Shown here: one piece after another, positions 1-9,085 of the stretch
How the letters are laid out: every line of letters begins with the position of its first letter
Numbering within the stretch: position 1 is the first letter of the stretch
Assembly: GCA_965199585.1 (NCBI GenBank)
Contig: CBDASI010000002.1
Coordinates: 2,232,001 to 2,296,000 of the forward strand
Length of the DNA: 64,000 bases
Direction: 5' to 3'
Source: JAVVHH01 sp965199585
GTDB lineage: Bacteria; Pseudomonadota; Alphaproteobacteria; Acetobacterales; Acetobacteraceae
Position numbers and translations under genes: made by a program
Notes under the pieces: model-generated
What the model saw: only the letters and a program-made list of their open reading frames with translations
Database searches by the model: none
What the model was told of the DNA's origin: nothing

Positions 1-208
1 CGTTGGAGGAGGACCGGATGTCCCATGCGCGCGATCTTGAGAATGGCCATATCCCCAATATGGGGGAAAGCGCGGTGCGGGAAAGGCTTTTGCCGCCGGG
101 GAAGGATGTGGTATGCGCTCCCCTTCCGCCGCGACATGCTGGCTGGAAACCCTTTGACACGCCTCGACTTCGGAAGAGGCGAGCCAGCGAACAGGAGATG
201 GCGGCCAA

Positions 209-412
209 GTGCAGGTTCTCGTACGTGATAACAATGTCGACCAAGCGCTGAAGGCGCTCAAGAAGAAGATGCAGCGTGAAGGCGTGTTCCGCGAGATGAA
301 GCTACGCCGGCATTACGAGAAGCCGTCCGAGCGTCGCGCTCGCGAGGCTGCCGAAGCGGTCCGCCGCGCCCGCAAGATGGAGCGCAAGCGTCTCGAGCGC
401 GAGGGCTTCTAA
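209..412 (+). CDS. rpsU: 30S ribosomal protein S21
   Basis: Small, very basic 67-residue protein of the 30S subunit, needed for recognition of the mRNA leader during initiation. The sequence opens MQVLVRDNNVDQALKALKKK and continues through the family motif REMKLRRHYEKPSERR to a Lys/Arg-rich C-terminal helix, which fits alphaproteobacterial S21 over its whole length. The start is GTG at 209, with AGGAG at 192-196 upstream. A hairpin (427-451) follows the stop. The 208 bases before it contain short open frames with no protein-like character, so I leave them unannotated. Confidence 0.95.
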   Translation: MQVLVRDNNVDQALKALKKKMQREGVFREMKLRRHYEKPSERRAREAAEAVRRARKMERKRLEREGF

Positions 413-426
413 CCTCTGGACTGACG

Positions 427-451
427 GGGCGGCTGCCGATCAGGGCCGCCC
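427..451 (+). terminator. hairpin after rpsU, possible terminator
   Basis: GGGCGGC at 427-433 pairs with GCCGCCC at 445-451 across an 11-base loop, 15 bases after the rpsU stop. No T-run follows, so this could be a terminator that depends on other factors or a 3' stabilising stem. The position is suggestive only. Confidence 0.35.
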
Positions 452-537
452 GGTGCCTAGCTAATCTCACGCGCCGTCAAAATCTTGCCCCGATTCGCGC
501 CTAGAGAGATTTCCTGGTGACAGGAGAGACTTTCAAG

Positions 538-1593
538 ATGCGTATCGCGCAAATTGCCCCGCTTCACGAAGCGGTTCCGCCCAAGCTTTACGGCGGCACT
601 GAGCGCGTCGTCTCTTTTCTAACGGAGGAGTTGGTCGCGCTCGGTCACGACGTGACCCTGTTCGCCTCAGGTGATTCAGTCACCTCGGCTCAATTGGAGC
701 CGATCTGGCCGCGAGCACTTCGTCTCGATCCGGCGATTCGCGATCCGATCGCACCGCACATGCTGCTAATGGAGGCTGCTCGGCGCCGGGCCGATGAGTT
801 CGACGTGCTGCATTTCCACATGGATTACTGGTCGTTCAGTCTGTTCGGGCGGCAGCGTACGCCGTTCGTGACTACGATGCATGGCCGGTTGGACCTGCCC
901 GAGTTGCAGCCCGTGTTCGACGCGTTCCCGAAAGTGCCGATCGTCTCGATCTCGGACTCGCAGCGGCGTCCGCTACCGCAAGCGAATTACGTCCGGACGG
1001 TGCATCACGGCCTGCCGGCCAACCTGCTGACGCCGCAGCCCGGCAAGCAGGAGTATTTGGCGTTCCTCGGGCGCATCGCGCCGGAGAAGGGGCCGGACAA
1101 GGCGATCCGGATCGCGCGCGCGGCGGGCATCCCGCTGAAGATCGCCGCGAAGGTGGACCGGGTCGACAAGGTGTATTTCGACAGCGTGATCCGGCCGATG
1201 CTGGCCGATGGCGGCGTCGAGATGATCGGCGAGATTGGCGATGCGCAGAAGCCGGAGTTCCTGTCCGGTGCGGTCGGGCTGCTGATGCCGATCGACTGGC
1301 CGGAGCCGTTCGGCCTGGTAATGATCGAGGCGATGGCGTGCGGCACGCCGGTGATCGCGTTCAACCGCGGCTCGGTGCCGGAGATCGTCGAGCCCGGGCT
1401 GACCGGCTTCATCGTCGAGGACGAGGTCGGCGCGATGGACGCGGTGGCCAAGTTGGGCACGCTGTCGCGGGCGAAGGTGCGCGAGCGGTTCGAACAGCGG
1501 TTTACCGCAAAGCGGATGGCGGAAGATTACCTGTCCATCTACCGCAGCCTTGCCGGCGAGAGCCGTTCGGTGCTGCGGGCTGTAAAGGCCTAA
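538..1593 (+). CDS. glycosyltransferase family 4 protein
   Basis: GT-B fold glycosyltransferase of 351 residues, predicted to transfer a sugar from a nucleotide-sugar donor to an unidentified acceptor. The N-terminal half carries the GT4 opening MRIAQIAPL with PKLYGGTERVV for the acceptor side. The C-terminal donor-binding half has LGRIAPEKGPDKAI and the hallmark EPFGLVMIEAMACGTPVIAF, whose EX7E glutamates contact the donor. An upstream in-frame GTG at 517 exists, but ATG 538 is preferred because AGGAGAG lies about 10 bases before it and the product then begins at the first beta strand. No signal peptide or membrane segment. A bidirectional terminator separates it from pntB. Substrate unknown; this family is often described loosely as glycogen or polysaccharide synthases. 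Confidence 0.88.
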   Translation: MRIAQIAPLHEAVPPKLYGGTERVVSFLTEELVALGHDVTLFASGDSVTSAQLEPIWPRALRLDPAIRDPIAPHMLLMEAARRRADEFDVLHFHMDYWSFSLFGRQRTPFVTTMHGRLDLPELQPVFDAFPKVPIVSISDSQRRPLPQANYVRTVHHGLPANLLTPQPGKQEYLAFLGRIAPEKGPDKAIRIARAAGIPLKIAAKVDRVDKVYFDSVIRPMLADGGVEMIGEIGDAQKPEFLSGAVGLLMPIDWPEPFGLVMIEAMACGTPVIAFNRGSVPEIVEPGLTGFIVEDEVGAMDAVAKLGTLSRAKVRERFEQRFTAKRMAEDYLSIYRSLAGESRSVLRAVKA

Positions 1594-1602
1594 GGAGTCG
1601 GT

Positions 1603-1632
1603 TTCAGGCCCGGAGCGATCCCCGGGCCTGAA
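1603..1632. terminator. bidirectional terminator between convergent genes
   Basis: A perfect 11-bp inverted repeat, TTCAGGCCCGG (1603-1613) and CCGGGCCTGAA (1622-1632), with an 8-base loop. It sits exactly between the stop codons of the plus-strand glycosyltransferase and minus-strand pntB. The A/T-rich ends of the stem are consistent with use from both sides, but there is no long T-run. Confidence 0.75.
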
Positions 1633-1637
1633 GCCAT

Positions 1638-3074
1638 TCAGGCGATCTTTGGCAGGAGCGCGTCCAGCGACTTCTTGGCATCGCCGTAAAACATCCGCGC
1701 GTTCTCCTTGTAGAATAGTGGGTTCTCGATCCCCGAGTAGCCGGTGCCCTGGCCGCGCTTCATGACCAGAACGTGTTTGGCCTTCCATACTTCGAGCACC
1801 GGCATGCCGGCGATCGGCGAGTTCGGATCCTCTTGGGCCGCCGGGTTGACGATATCGTTGGAGCCGATGACGATCGCGACGTCGGTCGAGGGAAAGTCCT
1901 CGTTGATCTCGTCCATCTCGAGAACGATGTCGTAGGGTACCTTCGCTTCGGCCAGCAGCACGTTCATATGCCCCGGCAGTCGCCCGGCGACCGGATGGAT
2001 GCCGAAACGCACCTTCTTGTTCTTGGCCCGCAGTTTCCTGACCAACTCGCTGACCGCCTGTTGCGCCTGCGCCACCGCCATCCCGTAGCCCGGCACGATG
2101 ATGACGGAGTCCGCGTCGTCCAGCATCGAGGCGACGCCGTCGACCTCGATCGACTGCATCTCACCTTCAATTTCCATTGCTGGGCCGGTGGTGCCGCCCC
2201 AGCCGCCCAGGATGACGGAGACGAAGTTCCGGTTCATCGCCTTGCACATGATGTAGGACAGGATCGCGCCCGAGGAGCCGACCAGTGCGCCGGTGACGAT
2301 CAGCAGGTCGTTGCTGAGCGTGAAGCCGATCGCCGCCGCTGCCCAGCCGGAATAGCTGTTCAACATGGAGATGACGACCGGCATGTCGGCCCCGCCGATT
2401 GCCATGATCAGATGCCAGCCGACGAAGCCGGCGATCAACGCGACCAGGATCATCGTCCACAGCCCGGCGCCCATGAAGTAGAGGATGCCGAGGATGAGGC
2501 AGACGACCCCCGCGCCGATGTTGATCGCGTGCCGGTTGGGTAGGATCAGCGGCTTGGACCCGGTCTTACCCGCCAGCTTCAGGTAGGCCACGATCGAGCC
2601 GGTGAAGGTGATCGCGCCGATCAGGATGCCGAGGAAGATCTCGACGCGCATGATGTGCAGTTCGGTCGGCGTCTTGTGCGCCAGCGTCGCGCCGAACCCG
2701 ATGAGCCGCTCCGGCAAACCGCGGGCCAGGACGCGTCCGACCCGGGCGCCTTCCAGATGCGCGTTGAGCCCGATGAACACCGCCGCCAGACCCACCAGGC
2801 TGTGGAAGCCGGCGACCAGCTCGGGCATCTGCGTCATCTGCACGCGGCTGGCGGCATACCAGCCGCCAACGCCGCCGATCGCCACCATGGGGATCAGCAG
2901 CCAGAAATGCCCGGCGCCGCTGAACATGGTGGCCACGACGGCGAGCGCCATGCCCACGATGGCGTACCAGATCGCCTGCTTGGCACGCTCCTGATTGGAG
3001 AGGCCGCCAAGTGCCAGAATGAAGAGGATCGCCGCGACGATGTAGAAGGCGGTGACGAGACCGGAATTCATCAT
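1638..3074 (-). CDS. pntB: Re/Si-specific NAD(P)(+) transhydrogenase, beta subunit
   Basis: Beta subunit (478 residues) of the proton-translocating transhydrogenase, which uses the proton-motive force to reduce NADP+ with NADH at the inner membrane. About the first 290 residues form a chain of hydrophobic membrane helices. The C-terminal third is the NADP(H)-binding domain III, with SVIIVPGYGMAVAQAQ and the later VIIVPG/VIGSNDIVNPAA motifs seen in all PntB proteins; GYSGIENPLFY near the end is also conserved. The start is the ATGATG at 3074, preceded by GAGGGG about 6 bases upstream. It follows pntA by 10 bases, so the two are co-transcribed and probably translationally coupled. Confidence 0.95.
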   Translation of the reverse strand: MMNSGLVTAFYIVAAILFILALGGLSNQERAKQAIWYAIVGMALAVVATMFSGAGHFWLLIPMVAIGGVGGWYAASRVQMTQMPELVAGFHSLVGLAAVFIGLNAHLEGARVGRVLARGLPERLIGFGATLAHKTPTELHIMRVEIFLGILIGAITFTGSIVAYLKLAGKTGSKPLILPNRHAINIGAGVVCLILGILYFMGAGLWTMILVALIAGFVGWHLIMAIGGADMPVVISMLNSYSGWAAAAIGFTLSNDLLIVTGALVGSSGAILSYIMCKAMNRNFVSVILGGWGGTTGPAMEIEGEMQSIEVDGVASMLDDADSVIIVPGYGMAVAQAQQAVSELVRKLRAKNKKVRFGIHPVAGRLPGHMNVLLAEAKVPYDIVLEMDEINEDFPSTDVAIVIGSNDIVNPAAQEDPNSPIAGMPVLEVWKAKHVLVMKRGQGTGYSGIENPLFYKENARMFYGDAKKSLDALLPKIA

Positions 3075-3084
3075 GTCGGTCCCC

Positions 3085-4656
3085 TCAGCTCTTCTGGAAC
3101 ATGGCAAGCATCCGGCGTGTCACCAGAAAGCCGCCGAAGATGTTGACCGACGCCATCAGCGTGGCCAGCGCCGCCAAGGTGATGACCGCGGTACTGCCTG
3201 ATCCGAACTGCAACAATGCCCCCAGGATGATGATCGACGAGATGCCGTTGGTGATCGCCATCAGCGGCGTGTGGAGCGCGTGGCTCACGTTCCAGATGAC
3301 GTAGAAGCCGACGAAGCAGCTCAGCGCGAAGACGATGAAATGCTGCATGAAGCTCTCGGGCGCCACTGCCCCGATGAGCAGCATGATCAGTGTGCCGACC
3401 ACGAGCAGCGTCGTCGTCCGCTTCGAGCTCTGCTGGAAGGCGGCCAGCTCGCGGGCTGCCTTGTCGGCCGGGTTCTCCTCGACGGTCTTGGGCTTCGGCT
3501 TGGCCGCGGCGATCGCCTGCACCTTGGGCGGCGGCGGCGGGAAGGTGATCGCGCCGTCGCGCGTGACGGTGGCGCCGCGGATGACGTCGTCGTCCATGTT
3601 GACGACGGCGACGCCGTCCTTGCCGGGCGTCAGGTCGTCGATCAGGTGGCGAATGTTGTTGGCGTAGAGCGTCGAGGCCTGGGTCGCCATGCGGCTCGGA
3701 TAATCGGTGTAGCCGATGATCTTGACCCCGGGTCCCGCCTCGATCACCTGGTCGGGCACCGTCAGCTCGCAATTGCCGCCACGCTCGGCGGCCAGGTCGA
3801 CGACGACGGAGCCGGGCTTCATGGCCTGGACCATATCGGCCGTCCACAGCTTCGGCGCGGGCCGGCCGGGGATTAGCGCCGTGGTGATGACGATGTCCAT
3901 GTCCGGCGCCAGCTCGCGGAACTTGGCTAGTTGCGCCTCGCGGAACTCTGGGCTGGACGGAGCCGCGTAGCCGCCGGTGGCCGACGAGTCCTGCCCGCCC
4001 TCGAACTCGAGGAAGACGAAATTGGCACCCATCGATTCGATCTGCTCGGCGACCTCGGGCCGTACGTCGAACGCGTAGACGATGGCGCCGAGCGACACCG
4101 CCGCGCCGATTGCCGCCAGTCCGGCCACGCCGGCGCCGACCACCAGCACCTTGGCCGGCGGCACCTTGCCGGCCGCCGTCACCTGGCCGGTGAAGAAGCG
4201 GCCGAAATTGTTGGCGGCCTCCATGACCGCGCGATAGCCGGCGATGTTGGCCATGGACGACAGCGCGTCCATCTTCTGCGCCCGGCTGATGCGCGGCACC
4301 ATGTCCATTGCCAGCGCAGTGACGTCGCGGCTGCGGAGCGATTCCAGCAGGTCCGGACTCTGCCCCGGATAAACGAAACTGATGACGATCTGTCCGTGCC
4401 GGGTCATCTCGACCTCGCGCGCCTCGGGCGGGCGAACCTTTGCCACGATGTCGGCCTGCGCCCATAGCGCGGCGGCGTCCGGCACGACGGTGGCGCCGGC
4501 CTCGGCGTAGGCCTCGTCGGCGAACCGGGCTTCAGCGCCGGCGCCCGATTCGACCAGGCACTCGTAGCCGAGCTTCTTCAGCGCCGCGACCGATTGCGGC
4601 GACATCGCCACGCGTTTCTCGCCTGCGGCGACTTCCTTTACCGAACCGATTTTCAC
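3085..4656 (-). CDS. pntA: Re/Si-specific NAD(P)(+) transhydrogenase, fused alpha subunit
   Basis: Alpha subunit, 523 residues. Residues 1 to about 370 form the NAD(H)-binding domain I, related to alanine dehydrogenase, with VLVVGAGVAGLAAIGAAVS for dinucleotide binding and RISRAQKMDALSSMA typical of the family. A Pro/Lys-rich linker (PPPPPK, KPKPKT) leads to about 100 residues with four membrane helices. The domain normally called PntAB in split systems is therefore fused here, as in E. coli. GTG 4656 is chosen because GGGGGAG stands 5 bases before it and the product opens VKIGSVKEV, matching the family. An upstream ATG at 4683 would add only a non-conserved MFVEVGGDA. First gene of the pntAB operon. 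Confidence 0.94.
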   Translation of the reverse strand: MKIGSVKEVAAGEKRVAMSPQSVAALKKLGYECLVESGAGAEARFADEAYAEAGATVVPDAAALWAQADIVAKVRPPEAREVEMTRHGQIVISFVYPGQSPDLLESLRSRDVTALAMDMVPRISRAQKMDALSSMANIAGYRAVMEAANNFGRFFTGQVTAAGKVPPAKVLVVGAGVAGLAAIGAAVSLGAIVYAFDVRPEVAEQIESMGANFVFLEFEGGQDSSATGGYAAPSSPEFREAQLAKFRELAPDMDIVITTALIPGRPAPKLWTADMVQAMKPGSVVVDLAAERGGNCELTVPDQVIEAGPGVKIIGYTDYPSRMATQASTLYANNIRHLIDDLTPGKDGVAVVNMDDDVIRGATVTRDGAITFPPPPPKVQAIAAAKPKPKTVEENPADKAARELAAFQQSSKRTTTLLVVGTLIMLLIGAVAPESFMQHFIVFALSCFVGFYVIWNVSHALHTPLMAITNGISSIIILGALLQFGSGSTAVITLAALATLMASVNIFGGFLVTRRMLAMFQKS

Positions 4657-4842
4657 GGCGTCTCCCCCAACTTCTACAAACATGGCCAGCGCCGGCCCGG
4701 AAACTAAACCGGCCGGCAAACTAAAGCCGCATTTTCTATTTCTCGTGCACGTAAGATGCGACGGCCCATTCGCCCCGCGCAAGGGGGCCAATTCCGCCGC
4801 GTTCTGCTACAGCCTGCGTCAACAATCCCAAGGAGCCTACCC

Positions 4843-5712
4843 ATGCGCGAAGACGATCTCCGCGAGTCGAGTAATGTCGAAGACCGGCGTGGCATGAGCG
4901 GTGCCGGCAAGGGCGGGCTCGGCATCGGCGCCATCGTCGTGCTCACGCTGATCGGCTGGGCCACCGGCATCAACCCGGCCGCGCTGATCGGCGGCGCCGA
5001 GCAGGTGCAGCAGACGCTCAGCCCGCAGCAGCAGCAGGCACAGCAGGGGCGCCAGGGCGCGCCGTCGGACCAAATGGGGCAGTTCGTGGCCAAGATCCTG
5101 GGCGAGACCGAGGACGTCTGGTCCAAGCAGTTGCCGGCCGAAATGGGCAAGCAATACGTCGCGCCGGTGCTCGTGCTGTATTCGGGTCAAACGCAGTCCG
5201 GCTGTGGCTCGGCGCAGTCGGCAATGGGGCCGTTCTACTGCCCGCTCGACCAGAAGCTGTATTTGGACACGGCGTTCTTCGACGACATGAAGACCAAGAT
5301 GGGCGGTGGTGGCGACTTCGCCTACGCCTACGTCATCGCGCACGAGGTCGGGCATCACGTGCAGAACTTGATCGGGCTGCTGCCGAAAGTGCAGGCGGCG
5401 GAGAAGCAAGCGGACGCACAGGGAGACAAGGCCGAGGCGAACAACCTCTCGGTGCGGACGGAGTTGATGGCCGACTGCCTGGCCGGCGCCTGGGCCAACC
5501 ACATGAACCAGCGGCACGACAACCTGACGGATGCGGACCTGCAGCAGGCGGTTAACACGGCGACCGCGATCGGCGACGATCGGCTGAGCCGCGCGTCCGG
5601 GCGGGCAGCGGTGCCGGACAGCTTCACCCACGGATCGTCCGCGCAACGCGTGAAGTGGCTGTCGACCGGGTTCCGGGCCGGGACGATTGGCGCCTGCAAC
5701 ACCTACCAGTAG
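4843..5712 (+). CDS. ypfJ: neutral zinc metallopeptidase, YpfJ family
   Basis: Membrane-anchored zinc peptidase of 289 residues (Pfam Zn_peptidase). A short charged N-terminus is followed by a hydrophobic segment at about residues 25-45 (GLGIGAIVVLTLIGWATG) and a Gln-rich linker. The catalytic domain has HEVGHH at 167-172, the HExxH zinc site, and a downstream ELMADCLAGAWA with the third ligand. CGSAQSAMGPFYCP is the other conserved block. ATG 4843 has AAGGAG seven bases upstream; in-frame ATG 4756 lacks both a ribosome site and conservation. The natural substrate is unknown for the family. The next gene begins 7 bases after its stop, so they probably share a transcript. Confidence 0.88.
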   Translation: MREDDLRESSNVEDRRGMSGAGKGGLGIGAIVVLTLIGWATGINPAALIGGAEQVQQTLSPQQQQAQQGRQGAPSDQMGQFVAKILGETEDVWSKQLPAEMGKQYVAPVLVLYSGQTQSGCGSAQSAMGPFYCPLDQKLYLDTAFFDDMKTKMGGGGDFAYAYVIAHEVGHHVQNLIGLLPKVQAAEKQADAQGDKAEANNLSVRTELMADCLAGAWANHMNQRHDNLTDADLQQAVNTATAIGDDRLSRASGRAAVPDSFTHGSSAQRVKWLSTGFRAGTIGACNTYQ

Positions 5713-5719
5713 CCGCGCC

Positions 5720-8419
5720 GTGGTAGTGCGTACGATCCTCGAGACGGCGGAGGGCTTGCGGCTGCAAGCCGCCGCGCGCGGCCAGGGATGGCGGCGCTGG
5801 GGGCCCTATGTCAGCGATCGGCAATGGGGCACCGTGCGCGAGGATTACAGCGCCGACGGGGATGCCTGGGCGTATCTTACGCACGATCAGGCGCGCAGCC
5901 GAGCCTATCGCTGGGGCGAGGACGGCATCGCCGGCTGGGGCGACGAGCGGCTGAACTGGTGCCTGGCGCTGTCGCTATGGAACGAGCGGGACCCGATCCT
6001 CAAGGAGCGCTATTTCGGCCTGACCAACGAGGAGGGCAACCACGGCGAGGACGTCAAGGAGGTGTACTACCACCTCGACGGCACGCCGACGCACTCGTAC
6101 ATGCGGATGCTGTACAAGTATCCGCAGGCCGAGTTCCCGTATGAGCGGCTGCTGGACGAGAACAAGCGCCGGGGTCTCGACGATCCAGAGTTCGAGCTGG
6201 CGGATACCGGCATCTTCGAGCAAGACCGCTACTTTGACGTCTTCGTCGATTACGCCAAAGCGTCGCCGGACGACATGCTGATGCAAGTCACCGTCGTCAA
6301 CCGCGGGCCGGAGGCGGCTCGGCTGCATGTGTTGCCGCATCTCTGGGCGCGCAACACCTGGACCTGGGCGGACAGCCCGAACCGGCCGTCCCTGCGGCTG
6401 GACGAGGATGGGGTCGTACGCGCGACGCATCCGCGGCTACGCGAGATGAAGCTCGAGATCGAGGAGGCGCCCGAGGCCTGGCTGTTCTGCGAGAACGAGA
6501 CCAACGTCGCGCGGTTGTTCGGGGAGAGCGACCAGCCCGGCCCGTTCAAGGACGGCATCAACGATTACGTGGTCCTTGGCGATACCCGGGCGGTGTCGCC
6601 GGCGCAGCGCGGGACGAAATGCGCCGCTCACATGGTGTGTGCGTTAGCGCCGGGCGAAAGCCGGGTTATCCGGCTGCGGTTCCGGCCGGTGGAGCGCCAG
6701 ACCCCGGCGTTCGCATATTTCGCCGAGCGCGTCGACCAGCGGCGCGCTGATGCCGACGAGTTCTACGCCGTGCTGCAAGCCGAGATCACCGACCCCGACG
6801 TGCGGACGATCCAGCGACAGGCGCTGGCGGGGATGCTGTGGACCAAGCAGACGTATCTGTTCGACGTGCGGCGCTGGTTGGCGGGCGACCCGGCGCAGCC
6901 GACGCCCCCGCCGGGCCGCGTGCGCGACGACGACTGGCAGCACATGAACAACGGTGACGTAATCTCGATGCCGGACGGGTGGGAATACCCGTGGTTCGCG
7001 GCGTGGGACCTGGCGTTTCACGCGGTGACGTTCGCGCTGATCGACCCGGCGTTCGCCAAAGGGCAGCTGCTGCTGATCCTGCGCGAGTGGTACATGCACC
7101 CGAACGGGCAACTGCCCGCCTATGAATGGGCGTTCGGCGATGCGAACCCGCCGGTGCATGCCTGGGCGTGCTGGCGCGTCTACCAGATGGACCGGCAGCT
7201 GACCGGGGTGGCCGATATCGGCTTCCTCGAGCGGGCGTTCCACAAGCTGATGCTGAACTTCACCTGGTGGGTGAACCGCAAGGACGCGGACGGGCGCAAC
7301 GTGTTCCAGGGTGGCTTTCTGGGGCTCGACAATATCGGCGTGTTCGACCGCTCCAAGCCGCTGCCGACCGGGGGTGGGTTGGACCAGGCCGACGGGACCG
7401 CCTGGATGGCGATGTACACGCTGAACCTGCTGCGGATCGCGCTCGAGCTGGGCAAGACCAACCCGGCCTACGAGGACATGGCGACCAAGTTCTTCGAGCA
7501 TTTCCTCTACATCGCCGAGGCGATGACCGATCTCGGCGGGCAGGGCGTGGGGCTGTGGGACGAGGACGACCAATTCTTCTACGACGTGCTGCGGCTGCCG
7601 GACGGGCAGGTCGACACGATGCGAGTCCGCTCGATCATCGGCCTGATCCCGATGCTGGCCGTCGAAGTGATCGACCCAGCGCTGATCAACGCGCTGCCGG
7701 ATTTCGCCGGACGATTGCGCTGGTTCCTGCGCTACCGGCCAGACCTGGCCAATTTGATCTCGCGCTGGAGCGATCCCGGCACCGGCGAGCGCAGCTTGTT
7801 GTCGCTGCTGCGGGGGCACCGGCTCAAGATGCTGCTGCAGCGGATGCTGGACGAGAGCGAGTTCCTGTCGCCGCACGGCGTCCGCTCGCTATCGAAAGTG
7901 CACGAGGCGCATCCGTTCGTGTTCGAGCATGGCGGCGGCTCGTGGGAAGTCGGCTACGTCCCGGGCGATTCGACGAGCAAGATGTTCGGCGGCAATTCGA
8001 ACTGGCGCGGGCCGGTGTGGATGCCGCTCAACCTGTTGCTGGTCGAGGCGCTACAGCGCTTCCATGCCTATTACGGCGACGATTTCACCGTCGAGTGCCC
8101 AGTCGGATCGGGCAAGATGGTGACGTTAGCGCAGGCGGCGGCGGAGTTGGCGACCCGATTGGTGGGGCTGTTCAAGCGCGGTCCCGACGGCGTTCGCCCA
8201 TGCAGCCGTGGCGACCGCGCGCCGCGAGATGCCGGCTCGGGCGACGAGGCGATCGTGTTCAACGAATATTTTCACGGCGATAACGGCCGCGGGCTCGGCG
8301 CGTCGCACCAGACCGGCTGGACCGGCGCGGTCGCGCTGCTGATCCATCAGGGCTATGGCTGGGACCGGCAGGAACCGGAGGTGGCCGGCGAGGCCGCGGA
8401 GAAGGTCGCGATGTCCTGA
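5720..8419 (+). CDS. MGH1-like glycoside hydrolase (putative glucosidase)
   Basis: Large soluble protein of 899 residues with the (alpha/alpha)6-barrel architecture of GH63 and mannosylglycerate-hydrolase relatives. Conserved blocks include RWGPYVSDRQWGTVREDYS near the N-terminus, FGLTNEEGNHGEDVKE, SRAYRWGEDG, and the acidic YPWFAAWDLAFHAVTFALID and WRGPVWMPLNLLLVEAL typical of this clan's catalytic barrel. No signal peptide. The start is uncertain: no ATG is available, and GTG 5720 or 5726 lies just after the preceding stop. An intracellular role in hydrolysing a glucoside or storage oligosaccharide would suit the neighbouring GT4 protein and glgX, but the substrate is not shown by the sequence. 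NCBI-style names for relatives are simply glucosidase or MGH1-like hydrolase. Confidence 0.85.
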   Translation: MVVRTILETAEGLRLQAAARGQGWRRWGPYVSDRQWGTVREDYSADGDAWAYLTHDQARSRAYRWGEDGIAGWGDERLNWCLALSLWNERDPILKERYFGLTNEEGNHGEDVKEVYYHLDGTPTHSYMRMLYKYPQAEFPYERLLDENKRRGLDDPEFELADTGIFEQDRYFDVFVDYAKASPDDMLMQVTVVNRGPEAARLHVLPHLWARNTWTWADSPNRPSLRLDEDGVVRATHPRLREMKLEIEEAPEAWLFCENETNVARLFGESDQPGPFKDGINDYVVLGDTRAVSPAQRGTKCAAHMVCALAPGESRVIRLRFRPVERQTPAFAYFAERVDQRRADADEFYAVLQAEITDPDVRTIQRQALAGMLWTKQTYLFDVRRWLAGDPAQPTPPPGRVRDDDWQHMNNGDVISMPDGWEYPWFAAWDLAFHAVTFALIDPAFAKGQLLLILREWYMHPNGQLPAYEWAFGDANPPVHAWACWRVYQMDRQLTGVADIGFLERAFHKLMLNFTWWVNRKDADGRNVFQGGFLGLDNIGVFDRSKPLPTGGGLDQADGTAWMAMYTLNLLRIALELGKTNPAYEDMATKFFEHFLYIAEAMTDLGGQGVGLWDEDDQFFYDVLRLPDGQVDTMRVRSIIGLIPMLAVEVIDPALINALPDFAGRLRWFLRYRPDLANLISRWSDPGTGERSLLSLLRGHRLKMLLQRMLDESEFLSPHGVRSLSKVHEAHPFVFEHGGGSWEVGYVPGDSTSKMFGGNSNWRGPVWMPLNLLLVEALQRFHAYYGDDFTVECPVGSGKMVTLAQAAAELATRLVGLFKRGPDGVRPCSRGDRAPRDAGSGDEAIVFNEYFHGDNGRGLGASHQTGWTGAVALLIHQGYGWDRQEPEVAGEAAEKVAMS

Positions 8420-8424
8420 CGTAG

Positions 8425-8440
8425 CGACGACCGGTCGTCG
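8425..8440. other. perfect 16-bp palindrome after glucosidase gene
   Basis: CGACGACCGGTCGTCG at 8425-8440 is a perfect dyad six bases after the glucosidase stop. It is followed by an A-run rather than a T-run on the plus strand, so it is not a typical terminator for that gene. The rest of 8441-8598 shows only weak GC-rich self-complementarity (around 8557-8577). Confidence 0.4.
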
Positions 8441-8598
8441 GCTCGAAAAAACGACAGATTGCGAAACCGGCTTACGGCTTGCGCATCAAAATGCGCCGGG
8501 CTCACCGAGACGCGTAGCCGACGAGACGGTCGTCCAGCAAAAGCTCTCACCGAGAAGGGCCGGCCACACGGCCTTCGATCGATCGGGAGAGACAAAAC

Positions 8599-9078
8599 AT
8601 GGTAACCACAACTGTTTGCCGCCTCGCCATCCTGCTGGGCAGCGCCTTGCTCAGCACGGCCGCGCTCGCCGACAACGGCAGCTGCAAACTGACGGCTGCC
8701 GAAGCGAGCGGGACTTGGGGGTTCGCCAGCGAAGGCGTGGCAACGCAAAGCTCGCAATTCGCGCCGCAAGGCGCCGTCGTCCAAGCTGGCACTGTTACCC
8801 ACGTCGCATCCCCCGCCGACAGGGGAGGCACGATCTCCGGCACCTGGAGCGTCACGCTGACGCAGAACGATTCGGCCGGCTTCCACTCGAACGTTCAGTT
8901 CGGCGGCACTTTCCAGGTCAGCAAGGACACGTGCCAAGGTGACTTCTACGTCACGCAGCCAACGGTGTTGAAGCAGCCCGCTTTCCATATCGTTTTCGTC
9001 AATGGTGGGGATGAGCTCAGGACGATTTCGTTGCTCCCGAACCTATTCCTCAGCTACCCGACGGCGCGCAAGCTCTAA
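8599..9078 (+). CDS. small exported protein of unknown function
   Basis: 159 residues starting with a clear Sec signal peptide: a hydrophobic stretch LAILLGSALLSTAALA followed by a likely cleavage at ALA-D around residue 25. The mature part is rich in Ser/Thr/Gly with predicted beta character and contains exactly two cysteines (in GSCKL and KDTCQGD), which could form a disulfide in the periplasm. GGGAGAG about 7 bases before ATG 8599 supports the start. I do not recognise the family. It is separate from the glucosidase (180-base gap) and ends 7 bases from a convergent gene. Confidence 0.75.
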   Translation: MVTTTVCRLAILLGSALLSTAALADNGSCKLTAAEASGTWGFASEGVATQSSQFAPQGAVVQAGTVTHVASPADRGGTISGTWSVTLTQNDSAGFHSNVQFGGTFQVSKDTCQGDFYVTQPTVLKQPAFHIVFVNGGDELRTISLLPNLFLSYPTARKL

Positions 9079-9085
9079 CGTAGCG

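Noticed and set aside
3..251. Short coding frames before rpsU (3-251 and 25-228)
   Set aside because: No ribosome sites, no protein-like composition, and they overlap the rpsU start.
973..1788. Long minus-strand frame opposite the glycosyltransferase gene
   Set aside because: Arg/His/Asp-rich shadow with no domain pattern; similar long shadows (for example 18157-19170, 26942-28033, 28835-30319) were rejected for the same reason.
8425..8440. Rho-independent terminator of the glucosidase gene
   Set aside because: Perfect palindrome but followed by an A-run, not a T-run.
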